From Gentiana macrophylla (taxonomy: Eukaryota; Streptophyta; Magnoliopsida; Gentianales; Gentianaceae): 64,000 nucleotides of DNA. The notes below the pieces were generated by a model. The model ran no database searches. It saw only the letters and a list, made by a program, of their open reading frames with translations, and had not been told where the DNA came from. A program made the position numbers and the translations under genes. The DNA lies in NCBI GenBank assembly GCA_026214975.1, contig CM047805.1, positions 114,323,845 to 114,387,844 of the forward strand. The letters are read 5' to 3'. Numbering within the stretch: the stretch's first letter is position 1; every line of letters starts with the position of its first letter. Shown piece after piece: positions 23,538-35,755 of this stretch.

Positions 23538-25250
23538 GGAGACTTTGAAAGTTTCTGATACTGATACTCCAATGAAGATTTTGTCTATTGCCTCTAGTCC
23601 ATAGTTTACCAAGCAGGAGTATGAGCAATTGAGAAACCTGCTCAGGAACAAGGCTGATAATGATGTTTCTGCCGATGCCACACTTTTGTTAATCAAGCTA
23701 CTGTGATGTCAGCCTCTTTTTTGCCTGATACTAATCAAGGTAAAATGTCCACTCAATGGATACTAGAGAGTGGGGCTACAGATCATATTTCATGTGATGT
23801 TAGTTATTTCACCGAGTCTTTTGAAGTTCAGAAAGTCAATGTCAGTTTGCCTAATGGGAATTCAGTGGTTGTTTCACATGTTGGTAGTGTTTCACTTAAT
23901 CCACATTTGCAGCTAAAAGAGGTCTTATGTGTGCTAGAGTTTCATTTTAATTTGATATCACTTAGCAAACTGACTACTGATTTAGGTATTGTTGCTTCCT
24001 TTTATGGTGATCAATGTTGTTTACAGGACAGGTTCAATGGAAAGACGATTGGATTAGCTAAGAAGGTGAATGGTTTATACATCATGACAGAGGAGTCAAC
24101 CTCACAAGCCTCAAGATCACGGTTAAATAAAGCTTGTTTGGTAGTTGATTTCTAGAATTCTAGTTATTTGAGTGACAAACTATTGGATCACTATAGATTT
24201 GGTCATCTTTCTACTAAAAGGTTATAGCTTTTACATGCTTTGGATAATAGTGTTCAATGTCCTGATGATGAAATTTGCCATGTATGCCCTTTGGCAAAAC
24301 AAAGAAGACTTACTTTTCCTCTACATCTACTAATTGTGCTTTTGACATTGCACACTTTGATATATGGGGTCCGTATAGAACTCATACGGTTTACGGGCAA
24401 AGGTATTTTTTAATTGTGGTTGATGACTTTACTAGATACACCTGGGTCTATTTGATGCATTCTAAGTCAGAAGTTGGTCCCATAGTTCAAGCATTTTATT
24501 CTTATGTTCAGAAACAATTTCAACAGCAAATCAAAATTGTAGGTCAGATAATGGATTAGAGTTTGATTTGAAAGAATATTATGGCAAACACGGCATTATT
24601 CACCAAACGCCTTGTGTGGGTGTTCCACAACAAAATGTAATTGTTGAGAGGAAACACCAACACCTATTAAATGTTGAAAGGGCTCTAAGGTTCCAATCTG
24701 ATTTGCCTATCCCATATTGGGGGTACTGTATCGTCCTTGCAGCTCAGTTAATCAACATTTCTCCTACTCCCACGTTAAACGATGACACTCAAATTCATAA
24801 ACTTTATTCCAAGTTTCCATATTTTTCCAGAATAAAGGTCTTTGGTTGTTTGGTGTATGCTTCAACTCTTCAACATGACAGGTGCAAATTATCTCCTAGA
24901 AGTGTTCCTTGTGTTCATTTAGGTATTTCACAACCCACTAAAGGATATTTACTCGTCAATCTTCATACTAAACAGGTCTTTACTTCTAGAAATGTGGCAT
25001 TCCATGAAAAATGTTTCCCCTTTGCTCATAATTCTCCTTCATTACTTGATTCCGGGGATACAGATCAGTTTTCCCTTCCTGCTCCATCATTTACAATTCA
25101 TGCGGATCCTTGTGAACTTTCATCCTCTAGCACTCCTTCTGATGAACCAAGTGATCAAGCACCTCACAGAACTTCTACTAGCACAGACATCCGCCCTCAT
25201 ATCTTCAAGATTATGTTTGTGCCAATGTCACCACACCACATCAACTAGAC
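23538..25250 (+). pseudogene. Protease and integrase of D
   Basis: The protease lies at 23703-24155. Its active-site motif reads WILESGATDHIS where the family has D-S-G, so the catalytic Asp is Glu. Before it, a stop interrupts the linker (about 23600). The integrase zinc region follows. The core begins at 24275 (AHFDIWGPYRT, first Asp), a one-base loss near 24541 shifts the frame at the SDNG motif, and the rest continues at 24568-25248 (GVPQQN, VERKHQHLL with the catalytic Glu). In intact relatives these process the polyprotein and insert the cDNA. Confidence 0.8.
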
Positions 25251-26850
25251 AAAGCAACTAGACAAAGTATTGTCCTATGAGAACCTACACCCATCGTATG
25301 ATGCTTTTATTATGAACATCGATGTGGAATTAGAACTAGTGTCCTATTCTTAAGCGGTCAAATCTGAGAATTGGCGGACAACCATGAAACAGGAAATTGC
25401 TGCCTTGGATGCTAATCATACTTGGGAAATTGCCCTTTTACCACCTGGAAAACAACCAATTGGGAGCAAATGGGTTTTTAAAATCAAACGGAAGCCTGAT
25501 GGAACTATAGACAGATACAAAGCACGTCTAGTGGCAAAAGGGGACAATCAAACTTATGGCATGGATTACTAAGATACTTTCTCCCCTGTAGCTAAAATGG
25601 CAACCACCCGGGTTTTATTAGCTGTTGATGTTGCTTCTAATTGGCATATTCATCAACTTGACATCAACAATGCTTTTTTCTTCATGGGGATTTACATGAA
25701 GATGTCTATATGAAATTGCCCCAAGGATATCACATCACACCCCAACAGAAGGATTTAGTGTGTAAACATACTAAATCCCTTTATGGGTTGAAGCAAGCTA
25801 GTCGTCAGTGGAACTCCAAGATCACCACATCTTTAATCAGTAAGGGATTTGTCCAATCCAAGAGTGATTACACCTTATTTACTAGATCTACACCAACTGC
25901 ATTGCTGGCCGCTTTAGTGTACGTTGATGATGTGTTACTTGCCGGTAATTCCTTGGAAGAGATAACAGAAGTCAAATCCTTTTTACATGAACAATTCCAA
26001 ATCAAGGACATTGGCCCTATCAAATACTTCTTGGGCTTAAAGGTAGCTAGAAATAAGGAAGGCCTTGTGTTCTGTCAACGTAAATACACACTCAATTTGC
26101 TTCAGGAGTTTGATCAACTTGGTGCTAAGCCGGCCTGCACTCCTATGGAAAGCAAAACTTCTTTGACACATGGGGATTCTTCCTTGCTAATTGATAATTC
26201 ACAATATAGAAGACTCATTGAGAAGCTTCTATATCTCACCTTATCCCGTCCTGATAATGCATACGTAGTGCAGCAGCTGTCCCAGTTCTTGAATGTACCT
26301 ACTGTCCATCATCAATATGTTGCGTTTCGTGTACTTAGATACCTGAAACGCAGCCCAGGACAAGGAATTTTCTACCCAGCTTCTAATCCACTTCATCTTA
26401 AGGCCTTTACCAATTCGGATTGGGCTGGTTGTCCCAAAACCCGCAAATCTGTTACATGTTACTGTTTATTTCTTGGGGAAGCTCTTGTTTCTTGGCGTGC
26501 TAAGAAGAAAACACTATCTCTCGTAGCTCAGCTGAAGCCGAATATCAGGCCATGGCTATCATTGTTGCTGAGATTCAATGGTTCGTATATTTTCTGCAAG
26601 ATTTATATATTCTTTTGCAGTTGCCCGTACCTCTTTTTTGTGACAAAGATTGCTCTGCATATTGCCAATAATCCTGTATTTCATGAACGAACGAAACATG
26701 TCTAATTTGATTGTCACGTTGTCCGTGAGAAACTTCAAGCTGGCTTGGTTAAGTTCCTACATGTTTCTTCCGCTTCCCAGCTTGCTGATTGATTCACCAA
26801 AGCACTAGATGGGCCTGCTTTACAACAGTCTCTTTGAGCATTTCATGTCA
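25251..26850 (+). pseudogene. RT and RNase H of D
   Basis: RT starts at about 25384 ([25 protein letters not shown]), has a stop at 25570, and continues after a shift in the frame 25710-26705. That frame holds SLYGLKQASRQW, the active site YVDD (about 25924-25935), IKYFLGLKVA, and the RNase H start SDWAGC. A shift near 26525 replaces the expected SSAEAEY motif, which is readable in another frame (SSAEAEYQAM). The end FHERTKHV is followed by TAA where an acidic residue is usual. So at least four lesions are present. Confidence 0.8.
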
Positions 26851-26879
26851 AAGACATCTTTGCACCTCAGCCAACTTGC

Positions 26880-26891
26880 GGAAGGGGAGGG
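26880..26891 (+). other. Polypurine tract of D
   Basis: GGAAGGGGAGGG immediately before the 3' LTR. Confidence 0.85.
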
Positions 26892-27111
26892 TATTGAGTC
26901 AGCTAAGTCAAAGATGACACGTGTCTATTGTTGATAGGAGTAGCTTTTGGTAATTGACTAGATAGGAGTATATATAGTTTAGTGTACAGTTATTGTAATT
27001 ATTTAGACAGTTCCTTTTCTAATAATGTGAATATACGAAAGCCTATTTTCTTTCTATTTTCTTCTGATAAGCTTTCTCGATGTGTTCTTCATTCCACCTC
27101 TGATTTCCACA
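26892..27111 (+). repeat. 3' LTR of D
   Basis: 220 bases from TATTGAGTCAGC to GATTTCCACA, followed by the target duplication GACAA. Confidence 0.9.
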
Positions 27112-27631
27112 GACAAAAATCTACTTCATCCGAACATCCTGATGCTTTCGTAGATTCCATTCACTGTGCCAAGAAATTGCCTGTTGATTCTTGTCGGTGT
27201 TGAAATATAGGATTATGGGTTGCTGTACTGTTAAGGGAGAGCGAATTTCCAATACTAACCTTGATGCTTAACGGTGGTTTTAGACGGCGGGTCTGGTTTG
27301 TAAGATGGTGGTAATGGGTGTTGGGAGGTGGGAGTGAGAGTGATGAAGGATATGGTGGAAGAAGAGGAGATGGGTGGTCTTGGTGTAGGGAGGAAATTGA
27401 TGAACATGATAAATTTTTTTAGAAGATGATAAGTTAAAAAGATGGGGTTGATGTGTTAATTTTTTAAAATGTTTGATCAAAATGATATTTTTAAAGATAA
27501 GGACTAGAGTGTACATGTTATAAAGTTTTAATATGTATGTGGTATGTGAAGTAAGTGTGTTGTGTAAGTAAAAAAGTCAAGAAAATGGTGCCAGAATTAA
27601 AAACCGTGATGCCATTAAAACCTCCCTATGC
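27112..27631 (+). other. Possible host terminal exon split by element D, then non-coding sequence
   Basis: Directly after the target site an open frame runs to a stop at 27201-27203. Its peptide (STSSEHPDAFVDS, HCAKKLPVDSCRC) does not look like any retroelement domain I know. Ignoring D and one target copy, it would join upstream bases 22067-22080, where an AG that could serve as a splice acceptor (CTAAG, then GGAAAGGAC) gives an open frame through the site. The gene identity is unknown. After 27204 the sequence is non-coding; a minus-strand open frame at 27280-27516 is low complexity. Confidence 0.35.
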
Positions 27632-28274
27632 AAATTCTCAAATATAATTTAATGAGTGTGCATTTTTAAATTTATTTGACAACAACTTTTGAAAATTTAT
27701 TTGGCAACAACTTTTGAGTGATTTAAATATCATTAATTTATTAATTGCATATCCAACTTGTTATTATTGTCCTAAAAAGAGTGGAAATGTATCTTATAAC
27801 ATTATCAATGTCAAAAATCGATATTCTTTTCATTAATTATTTTTTATTTCTTTTTGTCAAATTCTATCATTCTCCGCAATCAGAATTAGATATCAACGTT
27901 CCACATAGATACTTGATTAATTAAAGTCTTTTGATTTTCTATTTTAATTTTTATAAAAGGATCTAAAATCATTTGTTCGCTTCGTACATTGTATAAAATA
28001 TAAAAATAAAACAATGATATATATTAGCCAAATGCTTATTTTTACAATGTATCATTGTAACGTAGTCCAAGCGGATCTAGAGAGGTTATATTATGTTGTC
28101 CTTATATCACCTTATATTATGTTGTCCTTAAGTCTCCAAACTAGCTTTTCATGACCAATATTGGCCTTTGTGTGCATTGTAGTCCTAGACTCTTTGTCCA
28201 AGGTCAAACTTAAGAATTGGCGTTAAGTTTATTGTTTATAAATTTGTAAATTACTTACATCTTCAATAACTTAC
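27632..28274. repeat. Duplicated non-coding block 2, left copy
   Basis: About 643 bases that recur at 52231-52864, directly upstream of the defensin-like gene. Shared stretches include TTTTTAAATTTATTTGACAA and TATAAATTTGTAAATTACTT. A ~25-base local duplication (ACAACTTTTG) is present only here. No coding content. Confidence 0.85.
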
Positions 28275-29904
28275 CTTTTTAAGAGATATGATAATTCAAC
28301 CCCAGATTAAAAAGAATAGTTTTATTATATATATTTGTATGTAAATTTCTGATTAGATTTTTCAAATGCGATGTAGGTACAATGTATCCGTATGAAAAAA
28401 TGTTTATGAACCCCTTCCAAAAATGATGATTTTGTGTCCATTCGTTAATAACTCAATTTCCTATTTTGAAGGGCGTGTGCAAACCATAAATAATGATGGT
28501 GAAATGTATCAAGCTATAGATAAATCACATCAAACTTCTTGAAACATAAGATTCTATAATGATTTATCAATATAATGATAATAGGTAAACATAAAAGTTT
28601 TACAGAAAAATCATATAAAACTCATAATGATTTTCTCACCCATAAATTTTTTAAATCTTTTTAACTCAAAAATCATATTCTAATCGTCAAATAATTTTTA
28701 TGTAATATTTTAGTTTTCAAATTACTGTAAGCAAATCACTTTCATTAACAGTTACTTCTCGTTTTAGAGAAACATTGTGTCTTACCACATTAGATAACGG
28801 CTCTCAAGAAAATCAGCTTAGTCTATTTACCACCATGTTTTTTTTAGTAACATTTACCACCTTGTTTTGATTTTCATACTTGTGATGATTAGCAATTTGA
28901 CCGTGGAAATGAAAAATATTAATTCGATTAAATTATGTTTTAGATAAAGATTATAACGTTAAATTATTATTTAATCAGTTGTGACTATAAAGTATGTAAA
29001 ATGTATTTTTACTACATTAACCAATTATTTAATCGACATACGAATTTGAACTATTATTTTAGGAGATTACCCTCTGGAATAAGGAAGACCGCTCAAATAT
29101 TGAACCAACAAATTAGTTTGAATTGTGAACGTTTATAACCTCAGGCCTTACTAATTCTCGATGCTACTTATTTTTCATGAATTGTCATTGACAAACAACG
29201 ACCTTTTTTCTAACACATAGACCGTAGAGGAACTTCATCATGTGTTGGGCTTCTCGATTTAAATGAGAAAATGATGTTAGAATGACAAAATAATTGTGAA
29301 ATTATGCAAATATATAGTATATGCGGGCCTTTCTTGGCGTTAGAGATAAGAGTATGACTCAAAAGACTTGATGCAACTTGAAATTCTCGGCGATGGAGTT
29401 TCAGAACACATCACGTCATAATGTAAGATTTAGTGTACGGAGAGTGAAATATGAAGTAAAAGCGTAAAATGATGAAAACAAGTTAATGAACTCGTTGAAG
29501 GGCTGAACACTATGCGAGAGCATCCTACATACTCTGGCTTTGAGGGATCGAGTATATTGTACTTCTCTTTTGTAAAAGAGAGATTTTTGGGTCCTTGAAA
29601 TGCAGTGGTTAAAAATTCCAAGAGAGTGTAAAAAAACGATGAAAGCAGATCAAATGTTTGAAACTGAAAAGGAAGCCTGGAGTTTTAATACCATGAAAAA
29701 ATAAGAAGAAATCGAAATGTGGAAAAGCTTGATTTATTCCATTGAGATAGGCCGTATATATTGACATTTTTAAAACCACTTGATAAGATCTATCTTAATG
29801 TACCTGTTGTTTATCTTTCTAACTCATTATTCCACTAGTCTCACCAGCACAATCATATGTTTACAAAAAACAACAAAAAAATTGTTTTACAATATCCTTT
29901 AATA
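28275..29904. other. AT-rich host-like sequence without a recognised gene
   Basis: No LTR, repeat or convincing gene is visible. The plus strand at about 29480-29600 has a short coding-like stretch (LVEGLNTMREHPTY, then SGFEGSSILY) closed by stops on both sides. The minus strand has a 63-codon frame at 29430-29621. Neither matches a family I know. Confidence 0.4.
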
Positions 29905-30233
29905 TTGTTTGCGTATAAATCAAGACCTGAAGGCACGCCAAATTTAAGGTGTAATCATAAATTATACCTTGAAAACAATGTTGTTATATTTATGGAATTG
30001 ATTATTTTACAAGTAGAAAGCCAGGTATGACATGTATCAATTTTTTATTTTTAGAAGCCTCTAATTTGAAATGTTTCTTGATATTGTAATAAACTTTATT
30101 AAGGAAATCTTAGTTATTTAAGCATAGTTTTTTAACATATCATAAACTGGGTATTCATTAGAAAAAAAAGTTCCTTAAGCATAGCTTATCGTTTTGCGGT
30201 CAAATGTATTTTGTTACGTCTCTATATTTATTT
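29905..30233. repeat. Duplicated non-coding block 1, right copy
   Basis: Second copy of 21216-21545, same orientation. The match stops at 30233, exactly where the LTR of element E starts, so E inserted into this copy. The left copy continues past that point. Confidence 0.85.
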
Positions 30234-30477
30234 TGATACGTATTTACAACACCTTTTCTTGTATCAACCGTACATTTCTACTTTCTTTCAATTTTTCGCC
30301 CATAAAAGTTGTTAAAATGTCGGAATGGTAGAAAAGATTTTCCTTGTCTTCATCAATCACATAGGTCCGGTATATATAGTAATATCTAGGGCATCGACAT
30401 CTACCAATAATTACCACTCTACCCTTACTAATATATAATTACAAAATATATCACATATATCACAATATATCGTAATG
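30234..30477 (-). repeat. 3' LTR of E (probable)
   Basis: Bounded on the left by the end of duplicated block 1 (TATTTATT, then TGATACG) and on the right by CATTACGAT on the minus strand after a purine stretch (TTGAGTAGGG). Only one LTR copy is present, so the ends are inferred. The first two bases on the minus strand are CA instead of TG. Confidence 0.55.
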
Positions 30478-30489
30478 CCCTACTCAAGG

Positions 30490-31055
30490 TGGAGCGTGGA
30501 TGTCTCGAACGCCCAACTTGTGCAATAAGAACTCGAACTGTTGTCGTCCCAATGCCTTCATAAAAATATCTGCCAACTGATGTTGTGTGGGTTATAGGAA
30601 AGAACAATCAATCCATCTGTAATAGCATCACGAATGAAATGAGAATCCACCTCAATATGTTTTGTGCGTTCTTGAAAACGGGATTCTGGGCAATGTATAG
30701 TGCCGACTGAAAATAACAAAATAGTCGGATGCCAGGAGGATGTCGTACACCAAGGTTAGCCAATAACTGTTTCAACCACTTTGATTTGCATGTAAGGGAG
30801 GCCATAGATCGATACTCAGCCTCCACGGAGGACCGAGAAACCGTGGACTTCTTCATAGACTTCCAAGAAATCGGCTAAAGACCAAGAAGAACGAACCAAC
30901 CACTTAGAGATCGTCGAGTAAGGGGGCAAATGGCCCAATCAGAGTCACACAACCGTTCAAGAAGAAGAGTACTATCGGATAGCAACAAAATACCATGACC
31001 CAGATGTTTCTTCAAATAACGGACGGGTCATAACGCAACTTCCCAATGATCAACC
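30490..31055 (-). pseudogene. RNase H of E
   Basis: Minus-strand frame 30856-30608 with KKSTVSRSSVEAEYRSMA, the catalytic Glu region of copia RNase H. Upstream (30960-30857) lies DSDWAICPLTRRSLSGW, which contains a catalytic Asp, with an internal stop. At 31055 it is cut by element F. Confidence 0.75.
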
Positions 31056-32812
31056 TGTTAGGTGTAGTGCCCGGAAGACAATTTTGTAATTGTTTTAATT
31101 AAATAAATGACAGAATTATATATTCATTTTATTATTTGCATTTATGCTTATATTATACACTGCTGAAAACCCTAAATATATCGGTATGTAATCACATAAC
31201 TCAGTGTATGGCATACACACGAGGATTGAGTTAGTGATGATATGCTTAAAACTATTTAGTCCATGGTGAATTTAATCAGAGTATGGGTCTCATGATTAAT
31301 ATACCAATAATGCGCCCAGAACACTTAACGGTGTGACCGTCTTATCCGGACCATCGGTATAGGGTACCTAGTGGGGCATTTATATATGATGTCTATCATA
31401 TAGGACTAGACCGATTTGATTTGAATTCTCGATATAATTCCGTGATCGGGAAATCTTATCGAATCACTAGATGATCATTTATGGATTAATCTCAATTCTG
31501 ATGTGATCACAGTCTACTGCTTGGTTCAAAGTACGGTTTGATGTGTTAGTTAAGGATCACTTGGATACATGTGATCGTTGGCTCTATTCTGGAATGAGTG
31601 AGTAGTCTGTGACTTCACATATATGGAATCCATTCCTTCCTGCGGGAAGTAGACAGACAGTTCCCTTATTTGTTAATCCAAGAAACTGATTGATGGGCCC
31701 AATTCATATTATATTAGTTATGAACGAATTGATCACTAGGGGGTTAATGGTAAATAAGGATAAGATGTTTTGAGAAGGGTTTACGGAAATATCCCGAATC
31801 AAAACGAACAGTCTATGGAGGATTTATCCGTATGTAATGATTATATCAATGGACGCTTATCGACTCAGTGATTAGAGTGTAAGTATATATCTATAATCGA
31901 TAGAGTTCAGTTTCGGGTTTATGGTGGCGTAATCCCGGAATTGAAAGATTGAGTAAGAATTGTTCTGTTCGATGAATAATTTTATTTAATTTATTGTAGC
32001 TACTGGCTATAGGTCCATGGTCCCCGATGTGGCTCCTAACATGCATATGTTTCTTGGCGTCGGGCCTCAAATAATAATTAAGTAGTTGGACTATTTAATT
32101 GATGTGCGAATAATTATTTAGTGGGCTCAATAATAAAATACACGGAAAAGACATTTTTCGTGGACTCGGCCCATTATGTGAAATTTCATTTGAACCCTAA
32201 TTTTCTAGTATTGGGGGCGTGTTTTTGTCTTGGAAATTATTAAGGAATTAGTTTTCATGATAATTATAAGAGATGTGATTAATTAAGGAAAATATATTAG
32301 ATTGATCCTTAAATATTCTGGATTTATTCTAGATTATTCTAGGAGTATCTTTTATCGAAAAGGATAATTATAATTGATTTTTTTATTAATTATTAAATCC
32401 TTGGAGGACAAGGATTTCTCTCCTATATGAAGAGAGTTCTCCTAATCCTTTTCTAACACACATAATACGCATACATACACACAAAATAAGCTAAGGAATT
32501 CGGCCAAAGCTTAGGGTTCGTGTTGGGAAAATCTTCGGGATTTTCCGGGTAGCATATCAAGGAGGTCAAGCATCAAGGATCAACATCCACCGGTTGTTGC
32601 TTGGAGATACACATCGGAAGATCGTGGCATCTCAAATTGGATCTCGACTTCATCAATCTTTTGGATCTCGCTTTTGATTGGTAAGTAGATCTCACCTTCT
32701 TGTATGTAGATCTTAAATTATGTAGTTTAATTTTATATGATCGTTATCCTCTTGTTTATTCCGCTGCGTAATCGGGCGGATCTAGATCCGTCCGGCGATA
32801 TTACATCCAACA
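31056..32812 (+). repeat. Left (5') LTR of F
   Basis: 1,757 bases from TGTTAGGTGTAGTGCCCGG to TTACATCCAACA. Confidence 0.9.
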
Positions 32813-32814
32813 AG

Positions 32815-32826
32815 TGGTATCAGAGC
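32815..32826 (+). other. Primer-binding site of F
   Basis: TGGTATCAGAGC two bases after the LTR, a perfect tRNA-Met-type site. Confidence 0.9.
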
Positions 32827-34633
32827 CTCCGATCTACAAATTAAAGGATATAATTGATAGATTTAGGAGTGGATTTGCATGTTTAGATTGCATTGTTTTT
32901 CGATTTTTTTTTAAAATTCGAAAATTTTCATGATGATGAATGCTTTGATATGTTGTGGTGAAGAGATGGATTAGGGTTGGTTTTTTTCATGCGAAAATTG
33001 TAAGCTTTTTGTATGTATAAAAATTCCGGGTTCGAAACGATGAAGATCATGGCGATGAAGATCAAAGATCAAGGCAAAACCCTAGGTATGAATAAGGTGA
33101 GGGCGGCTTAAAACACTTCAGGCGGCGTTTTTTTTTTCCGCCGCAGCATGTTTTTTTAGGGTTTAGCGGCATTAATGTGCGCCGCAATATTTACCCTTAA
33201 GCGGGTAGTTTTTTTTTTGTTTTTTTGTTTTTTTTATGAAAACCATTTATTTTATTTTAATTTAATTCGGCCGTAAGGCCATAAATTTAAAAAACAAAAA
33301 CACTGCGAAAGCCGTGACATAAAAAAAATATATTTTTAAAATAGATTATATATTTAATAAATAGCCCATCTCCTTTTGGGTTCGTGTTTGATGGTTCGTG
33401 GTTCGAGATCCGGAAGTTCAAGATTCGAGATCAAGATTTCTAGATTGGAAGATCGAAGATCGATTTTTGATTTTTACGTACTTTTTCCTAGAAAATAGGT
33501 TAGACACGGGGGTACCAACGATCCATCTCGGTGTTTTATTTTCCATAATTTGCGTGTATGATCGTGATTTTGTGTTTAACCGGAAAATTGCCATGACATG
33601 CATCATATCATGAATTCCACTCCATATGCATACATGCAGCTATTTAATTCTGGATAATTAATTAGGCATGTATTCAACTCGATTAATTAGTTTAAGTTTT
33701 AATTAATTTTTCTGGAAACTAATTATAGAACCGAGGAACCGGGTTTTGTCAATCATTACGTTTTTTCGGTGATGGATTCTCGGTGAATCCCATCCTAAAT
33801 CGTTAAGTTTTCGGTGATGGATTCTCGGTGAATCCCACCTTAAACCGGAACGAGATTGTGGGTTTGTTCCGTAGTGTCTACGGGAAAGTTTGACAATTTA
33901 AGAAATCGGAAAATCATGATACATGGGTTCGGAAATGGTCTAACCATAGTTGGGTAAGTTCAACTGAGCTACGGCTCGATTGACTCACCCTCTACGTGAG
34001 ACGTTTGCACGGGGGTTCGGCAAAACTTAGCATATCCGATAAGCCTTTAAGGCTAAACGGGGCTTCTCTTAGCCGGATCCGACCGACAGTCACATATGTT
34101 CCAACGAATAAGACGGGTAGGCTTTCCTACATTACCGACACCATTCGGGTACATGATTTTTTGTTTCTTAAAATATTGTCAAGTCCAAAACCGCGATCAC
34201 TAAACCCACCACTTTTTCAAAATATTGAGTGGGAGCGGGGAAGGCGACAGCCGACCCCACGGCCTCTACTATACATGCAAGCAAGTGAGAGAATGGTGAC
34301 GCCTCATGCCTCTTTGATTTTGGCCCCCTTCGGATGGTGTTCACCGCTATCAAAATTCAAGGCTTGGTCTCCGAAAGGATATGATCTTGAGGACTCGCCG
34401 GGTCACTGACCTGCCCTACGTAGGCATACTCAGGGCATACTAAAAGGCATGATATAGTAGGTCACACTCATCAGGATATTTTAGGAAATATCTTGGTTGA
34501 AAAAGGAATGTAATCGACGATTAAAGTATGGGATGTACGATTCCCATGAGATGCTTGATTCTCAAAGTTTAATCATCAAGAGAGATTGTCTCAGTTTAAC
34601 CGTCATCGTGCTGATACCGACCCCCTAGGCGGC
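32827..34633 (+). other. Internal domain of F, no recognised proteins
   Basis: The longest frame is 137 codons (33996-34409). It shows no Gag, protease, RT or integrase motif and is probably chance. A T-rich stretch lies at 33120-33240. A direct repeat lies at 33763-33846: two units of about 40-45 bases with GGTGATGGATTCTCGGTGAA. The right end is joined abruptly to the truncated LTR at 34633/34634. Confidence 0.6.
33763..33846 (+). repeat. Tandem repeat in F
   Basis: Two near-identical units (starting 33763 and 33808) with the core TTTTCGGTGATGGATTCTCG. Confidence 0.85.
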
Positions 34634-35750
34634 GTTACGAACTAATTGATCACTAGGGGTTAATGGTAAATAATGATAAGATGTTTTGAGAAGGGTTTAC
34701 GGAAATATCCCGAATCAAAACGAACAGTCTATGGAGGATTTATCCGTATGTAATGATTATGTCAATGGACACTTATCGACTCTGTGATTAGAGTGTAAGT
34801 ATATATCTATAATCGATAGAGTTCAGTTTCGGGTTTATGGTGGCGTAATCCCGAAATTGATAGATTGAATAAGAATTGTTCTGTTTGATGAATAATTTTA
34901 TTTAATTTATTGTAGCTACTGGTTATAGGTCCATGGTCCCCGATGTGGCTCCTAACGTGCATATGTTTCTTGGCGTTGGGCCTCAAATAATAATTAAGTA
35001 GTTGGAGTATTTAGTTGATGTGCGAATAATTATTTAGTGGGCTAAATAATAAAATACATGGAAAAGACATTTTTCGTGGACTCGCCCCATTATGTGAAAT
35101 TTCGTGTGAACCCTAATTTTCTAGTATTGGGGGCGTGTTTTTGTCTTGGTAATTATTAAGGAATTAGTTTTCTTGATAATTATAAGACATGTGATTAATT
35201 GTTTATTTGTTAAATAATTAATTAAGGAAAATATATTAGATTGATCCTTAAATATTCTGGATTTATTCTAGATTATTCTAGGAGTATCTTTTATGGAAAA
35301 GGATTATTATAATTGATTTTGTATTAATTATTAAATCCTTGGAGGACAAGGATTTCTCTCCTATATAAAGAGAGTTCTCCTAAGCCTTTTCTAACACACA
35401 TAATACGCATACATACACACAAAATAAGCTAAGGAATTTGGCCAAAGCTTAGGGTTCGAGTTGGAAAAATCTTCAGGATTTTCCGGGTAGCATATCAAGG
35501 AGGTCAAGCATCAAGTATCAACATCCACCGGTTGTTGCTTGGAGATACACATCGGAAGATCGTGGCATTTCAAATTGGATCTCGACTTCATCAATCTTTT
35601 GGATCTCGCTTTTGATTGGTAAGTAGATCTCACATTCTTGTAGGTAGATCTTAAATTATGTAGTCTAATTTTATATGATCGTGATCCTCTTGTTTATTCC
35701 GCTGCGTAATCGGGCGGATCTTGATACGTCCGGCGATATTACATCCAACA
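34634..35750 (+). repeat. Right (3') LTR of F, 5'-truncated
   Basis: Matches 31717-32812. It carries a ~21-base insertion near 35200 (GTTTATTTGTTAAATAATTA) relative to the left LTR. The first ~660 bases are missing. Confidence 0.9.
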
Positions 35751-35755
35751 CAACC

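Larger units (their letters stand above)
22076..27116 (+). mobile_element. Element D: Ty1/copia element with TSD GACAA
   Basis: The element proper is 22081-27111, flanked by GACAA at 22076-22080 and 27112-27116. It has short LTRs (215 and 220 bases), a primer site, gag, protease, integrase, RT and RNase H in copia order, and a polypurine tract. The coding part has several stops and shifts and an inverted piece of its own LTR at 23367-23537. LTR ends are TA...CA in both copies, not the usual TG...CA. Confidence 0.9.
31056..35750 (+). mobile_element. Element F: coding-poor LTR element, TSD CAACC
   Basis: Left LTR 31056-32812, tRNA-Met-type primer site, about 1.8 kb of internal sequence without gag or pol, and a 5'-truncated right LTR 34634-35750. 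CAACC is present at 31051-31055 and 35751-35755. It therefore inserted as a unit into E and later lost the polypurine tract and about 660 bases of the right LTR's 5' end. It fits a non-autonomous LARD-like element mobilised by an autonomous relative. Confidence 0.85.

Noticed and set aside
27280..27516. Minus-strand 78-codon frame rich in His, Thr and Phe
   Set aside because: Low-complexity sequence without start context or domain.
29430..29621. Minus-strand 63-codon frame and coding-like plus-strand stretch at 29480-29600
   Set aside because: Both are short, closed by stops and match nothing I know; not enough for a gene call.
33996..34409. 137-codon open frame inside element F
   Set aside because: No domain, no similarity to Gag or Pol by eye, and irregular composition; it lies in the coding-free internal region.
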